A DNA stretch of 12,725 bases from JAZDGX01 sp043806645 (GTDB lineage Bacteria > Eisenbacteria > RBG-16-71-46 > CAIMUX01 > WJJG01), in assembly GCA_043806645.1 (NCBI GenBank), contig JAZDGX010000204.1, forward strand, positions 1 through 12,725, written 5' to 3'. Below the pieces are notes generated by a model. It saw only the letters and a program-made list of their open reading frames with translations, was not told the DNA's origin and searched no databases. Each line of letters opens with the position of its first letter. The first letter of the stretch is position 1. Shown here in pieces: positions 6,908-12,725 of the stretch. The translations under genes and the position numbers were made by a program.

Positions 6908-6926
6908 GGCGGTCCGGCGGACCGCC
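6908..6926 (+). promoter_or_regulatory. Intercistronic hairpin between tolB and pal
   Basis: GGCGGTCC (6908-6915) and GGACCGCC (6919-6926) pair perfectly around a 3-nt loop, starting on the base after the tolB stop. The pal Shine-Dalgarno AAGGAGG begins 5 bases later at 6931. There is no T-run, so it is not a canonical terminator. By position it may set differential mRNA stability or translation of pal, usually the most abundant Tol component; this is inference. Confidence 0.55.
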
Positions 6927-6947
6927 GACCAAGGAGGAAGTCCATTC

Positions 6948-7466
6948 ATGACCAAGAGAGTGTTGTCGCTCGGAATCGTCCTGGGACTGGCGCTGGTTCT
7001 GGCGACGGTGGGCTGTTCGAAGAAGCCCCCTGCAGGGGAGATCTTGCCTCCCCCGGGGACCACTGTCGCGGAGCCGGGCACCGGGACGACCGACCGTCCC
7101 GTGACGCCCACGACGGACACTCAGGCCGCGGAACTGGCCCTCGAAGATGTCTTCTTCGAGTACGACAAGTATCACCTGACCCCGGCGGCCCGCGAACTCC
7201 TGGCGGCCGACGCGCAGATCCTGCTGCAGAATCGCGGTGCCCGCGTCCTGATCGAAGGGCATTGCGACGAACGCGGCACCCGGGAATACAACCTCGCTCT
7301 CGGCGACCGCCGCGCGAATGCCGCGCGGGATTTTCTGGTCACCTACGGGATCGAGGCGGGCCGGATCGAGACGATCAGCTACGGCAAGGAACGCCCCTTC
7401 GCCTTCGGGACCAATGAGAGTGCCTGGTCGCAGAACCGGCGGGCGCACTTCGTCGTCCAGGAGTGA
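6948..7466 (+). CDS. pal: Peptidoglycan-associated lipoprotein Pal
   Basis: Pal anchors the outer membrane to peptidoglycan and is the outer-membrane partner of TolB and TolA. The 172-residue precursor has a short basic signal and the lipobox LATVGC, with the lipidated Cys23. A Pro/Thr-rich tether follows to about residue 60. The OmpA-type domain begins VFFEYDKYHLTPAAR and carries the peptidoglycan-binding block GHCDERGTREYNLALGDRRA. The length is typical of Pal. ATG 6948 has AAGGAGG 10 bases upstream, a slightly long spacing. The cpoB gene starts only 3 bases after the stop. Confidence 0.95.
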   Translation: MTKRVLSLGIVLGLALVLATVGCSKKPPAGEILPPPGTTVAEPGTGTTDRPVTPTTDTQAAELALEDVFFEYDKYHLTPAARELLAADAQILLQNRGARVLIEGHCDERGTREYNLALGDRRANAARDFLVTYGIEAGRIETISYGKERPFAFGTNESAWSQNRRAHFVVQE

Positions 7467-7469
7467 CGG

Positions 7470-8420
7470 ATGGCGACTTCATCGCGGATGCGTAGGCTGC
7501 TGGCCGTGATCGGGTTGTGCCCGGCGCTGATCGCCGCCGCGGGATGCGCGAGCCTGAATCCGGGCGCCGGTCCGCAGGCGGCGGCGCAGGCCGACTCGAC
7601 CGCCGCGCGCCAGGCGCGGGCGGAGCAGCGTGCGGGGCGCATCGAGGATGCGCTCGAGCGCCAGGAGATGCTGCTGCGCCGAACGAACGCCGATTTGTCC
7701 GCGCAACTCGAGGAGGTGCTGCGCGAGATGCAGGTGCTCGGGGAGCGGATCGCGGTTCTCGAGCAGCGCCTGCTCGCCAGTCGCGATGGCCGCGCGCAGG
7801 GCGGACCGGCGGGCGCCTCCCTGCCGGGGCAGTCTTCGGGTCCCGCCCCCGAATGGGGAGAGCGATTGCCGTGGACCTCCGATATTTCCGATAGCGGTTT
7901 CGCGTCTTCCGCTCCGTCGACGTCGTTCGAATCGCGCGGGGGGGAGGGCGCTGTGGACGAGGACGAGACGCGTGAGCCGGGCGCCGCAATGGAGAGCGGG
8001 GGCGCCGGTCGGGAGGGGGTGGGGCCCTCCGGTCTTCCGCCGGGATCGGTGGAAGGGCAGCGCATGTACGAGGAAGCCTATCGAGACCTGATGCAAGACA
8101 ACTTCCAGCTCGCCCTGATGGGCTTCCGCGGCTACCTCGAGCGCTTTCCCGATACGGCCCTGAGCGATAACGCGCAGTATTGGATCGCCGAGATCTACTA
8201 CAAACAGCGCCAGTTCACAACCGCGGTGGAAGAGTTCATCAAGGTGGTCGAGGAGTATCACGACCAGGACAAGGTCCCGGCCGCCTATTACAAGCTCGGC
8301 CTTTGTTTCCGCAACCTGCGCGACGAAACGACCGCCCGCCGCTACTTCGAGCTCGTCGTCGCCCAGTACCCGGGCACGCGCGAGGCGCAGCTCGCAGCCG
8401 AGCGACTGGCCGGGATGTAA
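7470..8420 (+). CDS. cpoB: Tol-Pal-associated coiled-coil/TPR protein CpoB (YbgF), lipoprotein form
   Basis: CpoB coordinates outer-membrane constriction with peptidoglycan synthesis alongside TolA. The 316-residue product has a signal with lipobox IAAAGC (Cys26). A coiled coil spans about 40-104, rich in Ala, Glu, Arg and Leu heptads (ALERQEMLLRRTNADLSAQL). A low-complexity Gly/Ser/Glu linker spans about 105-190, and a C-terminal TPR domain spans about 195-314 (YWIAEIYYKQRQFTTAVEEF, then YYKLGLCFRNLRDETTARRY). The E. coli protein is a soluble periplasmic trimer, so the lipobox suggests membrane anchoring here. GGAG at 7460-7463 overlaps the end of pal and serves ATG 7470. It is the last gene of the plus-strand cluster. 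Confidence 0.88.
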   Translation: MATSSRMRRLLAVIGLCPALIAAAGCASLNPGAGPQAAAQADSTAARQARAEQRAGRIEDALERQEMLLRRTNADLSAQLEEVLREMQVLGERIAVLEQRLLASRDGRAQGGPAGASLPGQSSGPAPEWGERLPWTSDISDSGFASSAPSTSFESRGGEGAVDEDETREPGAAMESGGAGREGVGPSGLPPGSVEGQRMYEEAYRDLMQDNFQLALMGFRGYLERFPDTALSDNAQYWIAEIYYKQRQFTTAVEEFIKVVEEYHDQDKVPAAYYKLGLCFRNLRDETTARRYFELVVAQYPGTREAQLAAERLAGM

Positions 8421-8523
8421 CGCCCCGGCGCTCGTCGTCGCGCGTGCAGGACCACCCCGCGCGGGAAACGTCCCGGGCTCGGGAAATGTCCCGGCCGCCC
8501 GCGCCCGTTGCCCGGGGGGGCGC
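8421..8523. terminator. Convergent intergenic region with two near-identical hairpins
   Basis: This 103-bp gap separates the ends of cpoB (plus) and tdh (minus). CGGGA (8462-8466) pairs with TCCCG (8471-8475), and CGGGA (8480-8484) pairs with TCCCG (8489-8493). The loops are AACG and AATG, so the two units are almost copies 18 bp apart. Next to the tdh stop, GCGCCC (8501-8506) can pair with GGGCGC (8518-8523). None has a T-run. The likely role is termination or 3'-end protection for both strands. Confidence 0.4.
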
Positions 8524-9519
8524 TCAGGCCGTCGCGGCCGGGTAGAGGTTCCCTTGCGCGTGGCGCTGGCGTAAGCGGGCCAGCATGTCCTGGGTCATGG
8601 CCGGAAGATCGTAGGAAGGCTTCCATCCCCATTCCCGGCGCGCGGCGGAATCATCGATCGACTCGGGCCAGGAGTCGGCGATGGCCTGGCGGAAATCGGG
8701 AGCATAGGTCACCTGGAAGCCGGGGACATGCTTGGCGATTTCGGCGGCCAGCTCGCCCGCCGAGAAGCTCATCGCGCCGACATTGAAGTCTCCATGGTGC
8801 GTCAGGGTCGAGAAGTCGGCCTCCAGCAAGTCGATCGTCGCCTTGATGCAATCGGGCATGTACATCATCGGCAGGCGCGTGCCCTCGTTGACGAAGCAGG
8901 TGTAGCAGCCCTTTTCGACCGCCTGGTAGTAGATCTCGACCGCGTAGTCGGTCGTGCCGCCGCCTGGCAGCGTCTCGGCGGAGATGATCCCGGGATAGCG
9001 CAAGCCGCGCGCATCGACCCCGAAGCGGCGTACGTAGTAGTCGCAGAGCAACTCGCCGGTCACCTTCGAGACGCCGTACATCGTGGTGGGTTTCAGCACC
9101 GTTTCCTGCGGCGTGTTGCGGCGTGGGGTGGAGGGCCCGAAGACCGCGATGGAGCTGGGGCAGAGCACCTGGGCCAGCTCGAGCTCGCGCGCGATCTCAA
9201 GGGTGTTGATCAGACCGGTCACGTTGACGTGCCACGCGAGCTGCGGATTCTTCTCGCCGGTCGCCGAGAGAATCGCCGCCATATTGATGATGGCGTCGAC
9301 GCTGTAGCGGCGGCACACCGCGGCCAGCTTCTCCGCCTCGGTCACGTCGACCCACTCGAAGGGCCCCGATTCCTTGAGTGCCCGGGTCGGTGGCGTCTTG
9401 CGACCGCAGGCGATGACATTCTCAGCCCCGAAGCGCTTGCGGAGCACGAGGGTCAGCTCCGAGCCGATCTGCCCCACCGAGCCGGTCACCAGAATCCGCT
9501 TGATGCTCTTGCTGTTCAT
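8524..9519 (-). CDS. tdh: NAD-dependent L-threonine 3-dehydrogenase, epimerase (SDR) type
   Basis: This enzyme oxidises L-threonine to 2-amino-3-ketobutyrate with NAD+, the substrate of the Kbl enzyme encoded just upstream. The 331-residue protein is an extended short-chain dehydrogenase and is unrelated to the zinc-dependent E. coli Tdh. The Rossmann motif is TGSVGQIG (12-19). The catalytic set is Ser122/123 with Y148-x3-K152 (YGVSK). Hallmarks of the epimerase-type TDH family are NMAAILSATGE, LRYPGIISAETLPGGGTTDY and TRLPMMYMPDC. ATG 9519 fits the usual N-terminus; a GTG at 9555 would add 12 residues. It lies 72 bases after kbl on the minus strand and probably shares its transcript. Confidence 0.93.
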   Translation of the reverse strand: MNSKSIKRILVTGSVGQIGSELTLVLRKRFGAENVIACGRKTPPTRALKESGPFEWVDVTEAEKLAAVCRRYSVDAIINMAAILSATGEKNPQLAWHVNVTGLINTLEIARELELAQVLCPSSIAVFGPSTPRRNTPQETVLKPTTMYGVSKVTGELLCDYYVRRFGVDARGLRYPGIISAETLPGGGTTDYAVEIYYQAVEKGCYTCFVNEGTRLPMMYMPDCIKATIDLLEADFSTLTHHGDFNVGAMSFSAGELAAEIAKHVPGFQVTYAPDFRQAIADSWPESIDDSAARREWGWKPSYDLPAMTQDMLARLRQRHAQGNLYPAATA

Positions 9520-9591
9520 CGTTTCCGCCCCATATCGAGGTTGGTCCACCGCCACGCCGCCTGATCCGCACGGGCTGTCTGCGCCGCCGGC

Positions 9592-10794
9592 TCAGGCGAT
9601 GACCTTCAGTTCCTTGCCGATCTTGGTGAAGGCGGCGACCGCCTTGCGGATGTGCGCCTCCTCGTGGGCCGCTGAAAGCTGCACGCGGATGCGCGCCTGC
9701 CCGCGCGGCACCACCGGGTGGGAGAAGCCGATCACGTAGATGCCCTCGCGGAGCAGACGTTCCGCGAATTCCTGGGCCAGTCGGGCGTCGTCCTGGAACT
9801 TGCCGAACATGATCGGGACGATGGGATGGTCGCCCTTGCGAATGTCGAAGCCCGCCTCGCTCATCAGCTTCCGGAAGAGCCGCTGATTGCGCTCGAGCTT
9901 GTCGCGCAACTCGGTGGTCGAGGAGAGCAGCTCCATGACCGCCACCGTGCCGGCGGCGACGGTCGGAGCCAGCGTGTTCGAGAAGAGGTACGGCCGGGAC
10001 TTCTGCCGCAGCCATTCGATCATCTCGCGGGGGCCGGCGGTGCAGCCGCCCGAGGCTCCCCCGAGGGCCTTGCCGAAGGTCGTCGTGATCAGATCGATCC
10101 GGCCCATCACGCCGTGGTACTCGTGCGTGCCGCGGCCGTGCGGGCCCATGAAGCCGGAGGCATGCGAGTCGTCGACCATCACCAGGGCGTCGTACTTCTC
10201 GGCCAGCGCGCAGATCTCCTTCAGGGGCGCGAGGTCGCCGTCCATCGAGAAAACGCCGTCGGTCGCGACCATGCGATAGCGTGCGCCCTGCGTCTCCTTC
10301 AGCTTGGCCTCGAGGTCGGCCATGTCCATGTGGTTGTAGATGAAGCGCTGCGCCTTGGTCAGGCGGATGCCGTCGATCACCGAGGCATGATTGAGGGCGT
10401 CGGTGATGATCGCGCAATCCTTGTCCATGAAAGGCTCGAAGACGCCGCCATTGGCGTCGAAACAGGCGGCGTAGAGGATGGCATCTTCCATGCCGAGGAA
10501 ATCCGCGATCTTGCGCTCGAGCGTCTTGTGGATCTCCTGCGTCCCGCAGATGAAGCGCACCGAGGACATGCCGTAGCCCCAGTCGCGCAGGCCCTGCTGC
10601 GCCGCCTCCAGAACCCGGGGATGAGAGGAGAGGCCCAGATAGTTGTTCGCGCAGAAATTGAGCACTTCCTGCCCGGTCGAGACGCGGATCGCAGGGCCCT
10701 GGTGGCCGAGGATCACACGCTCGGCCTTGTACAGCCCCGCGTCACGGATTTCCTGGAGGCCTTTGCGCAGATCTTCTTTGATCTTCCCGTACAT
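9592..10794 (-). CDS. kbl: 2-amino-3-ketobutyrate CoA ligase (glycine C-acetyltransferase)
   Basis: This PLP enzyme splits 2-amino-3-ketobutyrate with CoA into glycine and acetyl-CoA, completing threonine catabolism started by the adjacent dehydrogenase. From ATG 10794 it has 400 residues, close to E. coli Kbl. The alpha-oxoamine synthase features are present: FCANNYLGL near the N-terminus, His136 in NHAS, Asp208/His211 in DDSHASG, and Lys242 in TTTFGKALGG as the expected PLP Schiff-base lysine. A Shine-Dalgarno AAAGGAA (minus strand of 10801-10807) supports this start; a longer frame beginning at 10836 adds an Arg/Ala-rich stretch unlike the family. It has its own promoter and a structured leader. 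Confidence 0.95.
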   Translation of the reverse strand: MYGKIKEDLRKGLQEIRDAGLYKAERVILGHQGPAIRVSTGQEVLNFCANNYLGLSSHPRVLEAAQQGLRDWGYGMSSVRFICGTQEIHKTLERKIADFLGMEDAILYAACFDANGGVFEPFMDKDCAIITDALNHASVIDGIRLTKAQRFIYNHMDMADLEAKLKETQGARYRMVATDGVFSMDGDLAPLKEICALAEKYDALVMVDDSHASGFMGPHGRGTHEYHGVMGRIDLITTTFGKALGGASGGCTAGPREMIEWLRQKSRPYLFSNTLAPTVAAGTVAVMELLSSTTELRDKLERNQRLFRKLMSEAGFDIRKGDHPIVPIMFGKFQDDARLAQEFAERLLREGIYVIGFSHPVVPRGQARIRVQLSAAHEEAHIRKAVAAFTKIGKELKVIA

Positions 10795-10809
10795 GCCTGC
10801 TTCCTTTCT

Positions 10810-10899
10810 CGCCCGCGCCTCGCCCGCGCGGGACATCCCCGAGCTCTCCGGTTGCTTTGCTCACGCATGGTGCCCGCGTCTCGTCCGTGCGGGGCATCC
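10810..10899 (-). repeat. Two imperfect 29-nt structured repeats in the kbl-tdh leader
   Basis: Positions 10871-10899 and 10810-10838 are copies with 24 of 29 identities, 61 bp apart, and every difference is a transition. On the minus strand each begins GGATG and folds as UGYCC/GGGCR closing a bulged-C stem with GC/GC and an 11-nt loop. Differences at repeat positions 6 and 29 change Watson-Crick pairs to G-U, and position 12 changes a mismatch to a pair, so the fold is kept. Both lie between the promoter and the kbl ribosome-binding site. They may form a tandem regulatory RNA. Confidence 0.5.
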
Positions 10900-10942
10900 T
10901 TCTCACGCTCTTCTTCGATCCGACCCGAAAACGGAACGCGAC

Positions 10943-10972
10943 AGTATAGAAAAGCGACGACCGTCGCGTCAA
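10943..10972 (-). promoter_or_regulatory. Sigma70-type promoter for kbl-tdh
   Basis: On the minus strand TTGACG (10972-10967) and TATACT (10948-10943) stand 18 bp apart, each differing from consensus at one base. Transcription would begin near 10936, giving a leader of about 140 nt before kbl. It lies 49 bp beyond the MFS stop codon, in the only AT-richer patch of this gap. Confidence 0.75.
10950..10967 (-). terminator. Short terminator-like hairpin within the kbl promoter spacer
   Basis: On the minus strand GCGAC (10967-10963) and GTCGC (10958-10954) form a 5-bp stem around GGTC, followed by TTTT (10953-10950). It lies 54 bp after the MFS stop, so it could terminate that gene's transcript. 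It occupies the space between the -35 and -10 boxes of the kbl promoter. The stem is short and the T-run only four, so confidence is modest. Confidence 0.4.
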
Positions 10973-11020
10973 TGCGGCGCATGGCCGCGGCGAGGGCGTC
11001 CGCCGTGTCCCCGGGGGCGC

Positions 11021-12427
11021 TCAGCCCTGCCCGGTTGCGCGGGGGCCGCGCTCCTCGTCTCCCGCCATGCGACCCATTAGGAAGGCGGCCACCCACAAGA
11101 GGGCCGCGCTGAAGCCGAAGGCGCTCACCTTCGATCCGGTCTGGATCAGGCCGTAGCCGAGCAGCGGCGCGAAGCTGCCCCGCAATCCGGTGAGCACGGT
11201 ATGGACCGCCTGGTAGGAGCTGGGATCCTCATCGCCGGCAAAGTGCAGGCTGCTCATGTGCCAGGCCAGATTGACGCCGGCCATGCAGATGCCGAAGCAG
11301 AGAAACGCGGCGTAGGTGATCGGCAGGCGCGCGGCCGGTGGGGCGAATCCGGCGCCCAGCAGAAGGAGCGGGTAGAGCGACAGGAAGGCGAACATGCGTC
11401 CACTGAAGCGCACCGGCCCGAGGCGCTCCATCAGGCGGCCCAGCAGCGGGGGAAACAGGATCATGCCCGCCTGTCCCATCAATCCTTTGGCGATTCCGAT
11501 TTGATGGTAGTTCAGGGCCAGATCGTGCACGAGAAAGAGGGGCACGACCGGCAGGATGCTGAGGAAGGCGATGCCGTAGAGGAAGAAGTTGCGCTGGAAT
11601 CTCCGGTAGCGGGTGTCGGTGCGGAGGATCTGGAGCACCAGCTCCACCGATTCGCGCATCGAGCGCAGGGTCGCCCCCAATCCCGGCTGCCCCATGGGGC
11701 GATAGGCGGGGGCCGCCGGATCCGCTATCCCGAATCCGCTCCCGCGCCAGTCTGCGCGCGCCGGGGCGTCGGCTCCCGGCGTCGGCCCCCCAGGCACGGT
11801 GCGCAGGCGGTCGATCTCCCTTTCCATGCGCGCGAGAAGCAACGCTCCCAGAAAGCCCGAAATCCCTGCCAGCCCGTAGTAGATCGCGTAGGCCCGGTCG
11901 TTCCACTCGAGCAGCCAGCCGAAGAGGACCGAAGCGATGAGGTTCATGGCCGTCATCATCGAGATGCTCAGGCCGAAAAGCGTGTTGCGGTGCCCCGGGG
12001 CGTAGGCTCGATGGATGATCGAGACCTGGGCGATCAGGATCATGGCGTGGCTGAACCAGGCGAGCCCCAGGACGAAGATGAACCAATCGGGATCCCGCGA
12101 GATGGGCAGGAGCCAAAGCCCCAGGCGGCCGGCCATGGCGGAGGCGAGCACAAAGGGCCCTTTCGCGCGGCCGCGCATCATTCCGACGAAGAACAGCGAA
12201 CCGAGGTACGAGGCGCCGACAAGGATATTGAACGTCGTGACCTGCAGGGCGGAGCCCGAGAGCGTCTTGACGAGGGTGATGTCGCCCAGATTCATGCCGC
12301 CCAAGACGATGCCGGTGAAGAGAGAGGAAAGCAGATGCTGGCCGAGGAGTCGCCGCTCCTGGGCGCTCAGTCCGCGAGGAAGCACGGTCCGGTCCACGAG
12401 GTTCTGTATCCGGCCGCGGAGAGTCAT
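11021..12427 (-). CDS. Major facilitator superfamily-type transporter
   Basis: This is a 468-residue integral inner-membrane protein with about 12 hydrophobic segments in two halves. The N-terminal half carries a degenerate MFS motif A between the second and third segments (GMMRGRAKGPF). A long polar, Gly/Pro/Ala-rich cytoplasmic loop at about residues 206-265 separates the halves, as in the MFS fold. Charged residues inside the membrane are few (NLGDITLVKTL in segment 1-2), and the substrate cannot be told from sequence. ATG 12427 is preceded on its strand by GAGGGAGC about nine bases upstream. It is followed by the kbl-tdh operon in the same direction, which has its own promoter, so a functional link is uncertain. 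Confidence 0.8.
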   Translation of the reverse strand: MTLRGRIQNLVDRTVLPRGLSAQERRLLGQHLLSSLFTGIVLGGMNLGDITLVKTLSGSALQVTTFNILVGASYLGSLFFVGMMRGRAKGPFVLASAMAGRLGLWLLPISRDPDWFIFVLGLAWFSHAMILIAQVSIIHRAYAPGHRNTLFGLSISMMTAMNLIASVLFGWLLEWNDRAYAIYYGLAGISGFLGALLLARMEREIDRLRTVPGGPTPGADAPARADWRGSGFGIADPAAPAYRPMGQPGLGATLRSMRESVELVLQILRTDTRYRRFQRNFFLYGIAFLSILPVVPLFLVHDLALNYHQIGIAKGLMGQAGMILFPPLLGRLMERLGPVRFSGRMFAFLSLYPLLLLGAGFAPPAARLPITYAAFLCFGICMAGVNLAWHMSSLHFAGDEDPSSYQAVHTVLTGLRGSFAPLLGYGLIQTGSKVSAFGFSAALLWVAAFLMGRMAGDEERGPRATGQG

Positions 12428-12725
12428 CGATGCGCTCCCTCGGGGATCCCTCCGGAGGGGGAGACGCGCTTGCCCGGAGCGTTCTCCGAAGGAAAAACCG
12501 CGCTTCCCGGCAGCCCCGTTCGCGAAAAGACAAGATCGGCAGCCTGAGTCCTGGCACAGACCTCTGTCAAGCCCACAGGCGGGACCCCAACTCCGCTCTA
12601 AGGACCTTCGAATGCGCCTTTCCTGCTCGGAAAAGCCCGTAAATCCTTATCCTGTCTCACGGCCCCTTCGCGAAAACGCAAGCATGATGGGCCGAAAAGC
12701 TCCGCTCTAAGAAAGAGGAAGCTCC
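12428..12725. repeat. Gene-free end region with duplicated short blocks
   Basis: No supportable gene lies in these 298 bases. CTCCGCTCTAAG occurs exactly at 12591-12602 and 12700-12711. TTCGCGAAAA, containing the palindrome TTCGCGAA and preceded by a CCCC run, occurs at 12519-12528 and 12667-12676. A perfect palindrome CCCTCCGGAGGG is at 12448-12459, 20 bases upstream of the MFS start. ACAGA-CC-TCTGT (12556-12567) is an inverted repeat. The plus strand ends in AAGAAAGAGGAAG, purine-rich enough to be a ribosome-binding site for a gene beginning just outside the window. Confidence 0.45.

Noticed and set aside
10713..10868. Leader peptide starting at the minus-strand ATG 10868 in the kbl leader
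   Set aside because: It has no run of Thr or Gly codons, is Arg-rich, and runs into kbl in another frame, so it does not look like an attenuator peptide.
10795..10936. Known glycine riboswitch before kbl-tdh
   Set aside because: A GGAGAG occurs once on the minus strand, but the other conserved aptamer segments are not visible, and the repeated unit does not match the tandem glycine aptamer.
12552..12568. Sigma54 promoter on the plus strand (TGGCAC at 12552-12557)
   Set aside because: The -24 half looks good, but the required GC at the -12 spacing is TG, and no TTGC follows at the right distance.
12542..12570. Promoter for the MFS gene using TTGACA (minus strand of 12565-12570)
   Set aside because: The -35 is perfect, but the sequence 17-18 bases on (TCAGGC/CAGGCT) is a poor -10, so I could not support it.
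1..12725. CRISPR arrays, tRNA or rRNA genes, insertion sequences, attachment sites
   Set aside because: I saw no regularly spaced repeats, no cloverleaf-like sequence, no rRNA signatures, and no transposase or integrase reading frames anywhere in the window.

Overview
This window is GC-rich, densely coding, and reads as the chromosome of a Gram-negative bacterium. It carries an outer-membrane Tol-Pal cluster, three lipoproteins with clear lipoboxes, and Shine-Dalgarno sites of the AAGGAGG type. The phylum cannot be fixed from the sequence. The gene mix (era, a short MetRS, Tol-Pal, an epimerase-type threonine dehydrogenase, PKD proteins) would suit an uncultured FCB-group, Eisenbacteria-like or former deltaproteobacterial lineage; that is inference.

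Layout. Positions 1-8420 are all on the plus strand: the 3' end of era, metG (TTG start at 720), a PKD/thioredoxin-fold lipoprotein (2500-3564) interrupted by one in-frame TGA, a stand-alone RecB-like PD-(D/E)XK nuclease with a predicted 4Fe-4S cluster (3557-4504), an orphan fragment of a COG3044-type ABC ATPase (about 4503-4745), then tolA/tonB-like, tolB, pal and cpoB. Positions 8421-8523 separate convergent genes and hold two near-identical small hairpins. On the minus strand are kbl (9592-10794) and tdh (8524-9519), the two-step threonine-to-glycine pathway, behind a good promoter and a roughly 140-nt leader with a repeated 29-nt structured element. Further out is an MFS-type transporter (11021-12427). 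The last 298 bases have no gene I can support but contain repeated short blocks.

The most interesting point is the gene at 2500-3564. Its TGA at 3229 falls exactly where the nucleophilic cysteine of a thioredoxin fold belongs. The same frame stays open for 111 more codons and completes the fold, including the cis-Pro loop. A hairpin with a GUU loop begins 17 nt after the TGA, as expected for a bacterial SECIS element. The simplest reading is an undescribed membrane-anchored selenoprotein, a PKD domain plus a redoxin with a Gly-Sec-Cys-Ser active site.

Two other points deserve attention. An internal 80-codon piece of an ABC ATPase sits between the nuclease and the tolA-like gene, where tolQ-tolR would normally be. 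The kbl-tdh leader carries two copies of a hairpin whose substitutions preserve pairing. Together the genes cover translation and ribosome assembly (era, metG), envelope maintenance (Tol-Pal-CpoB), periplasmic redox chemistry (the candidate selenoprotein), DNA processing (nuclease) and amino-acid catabolism (kbl-tdh).
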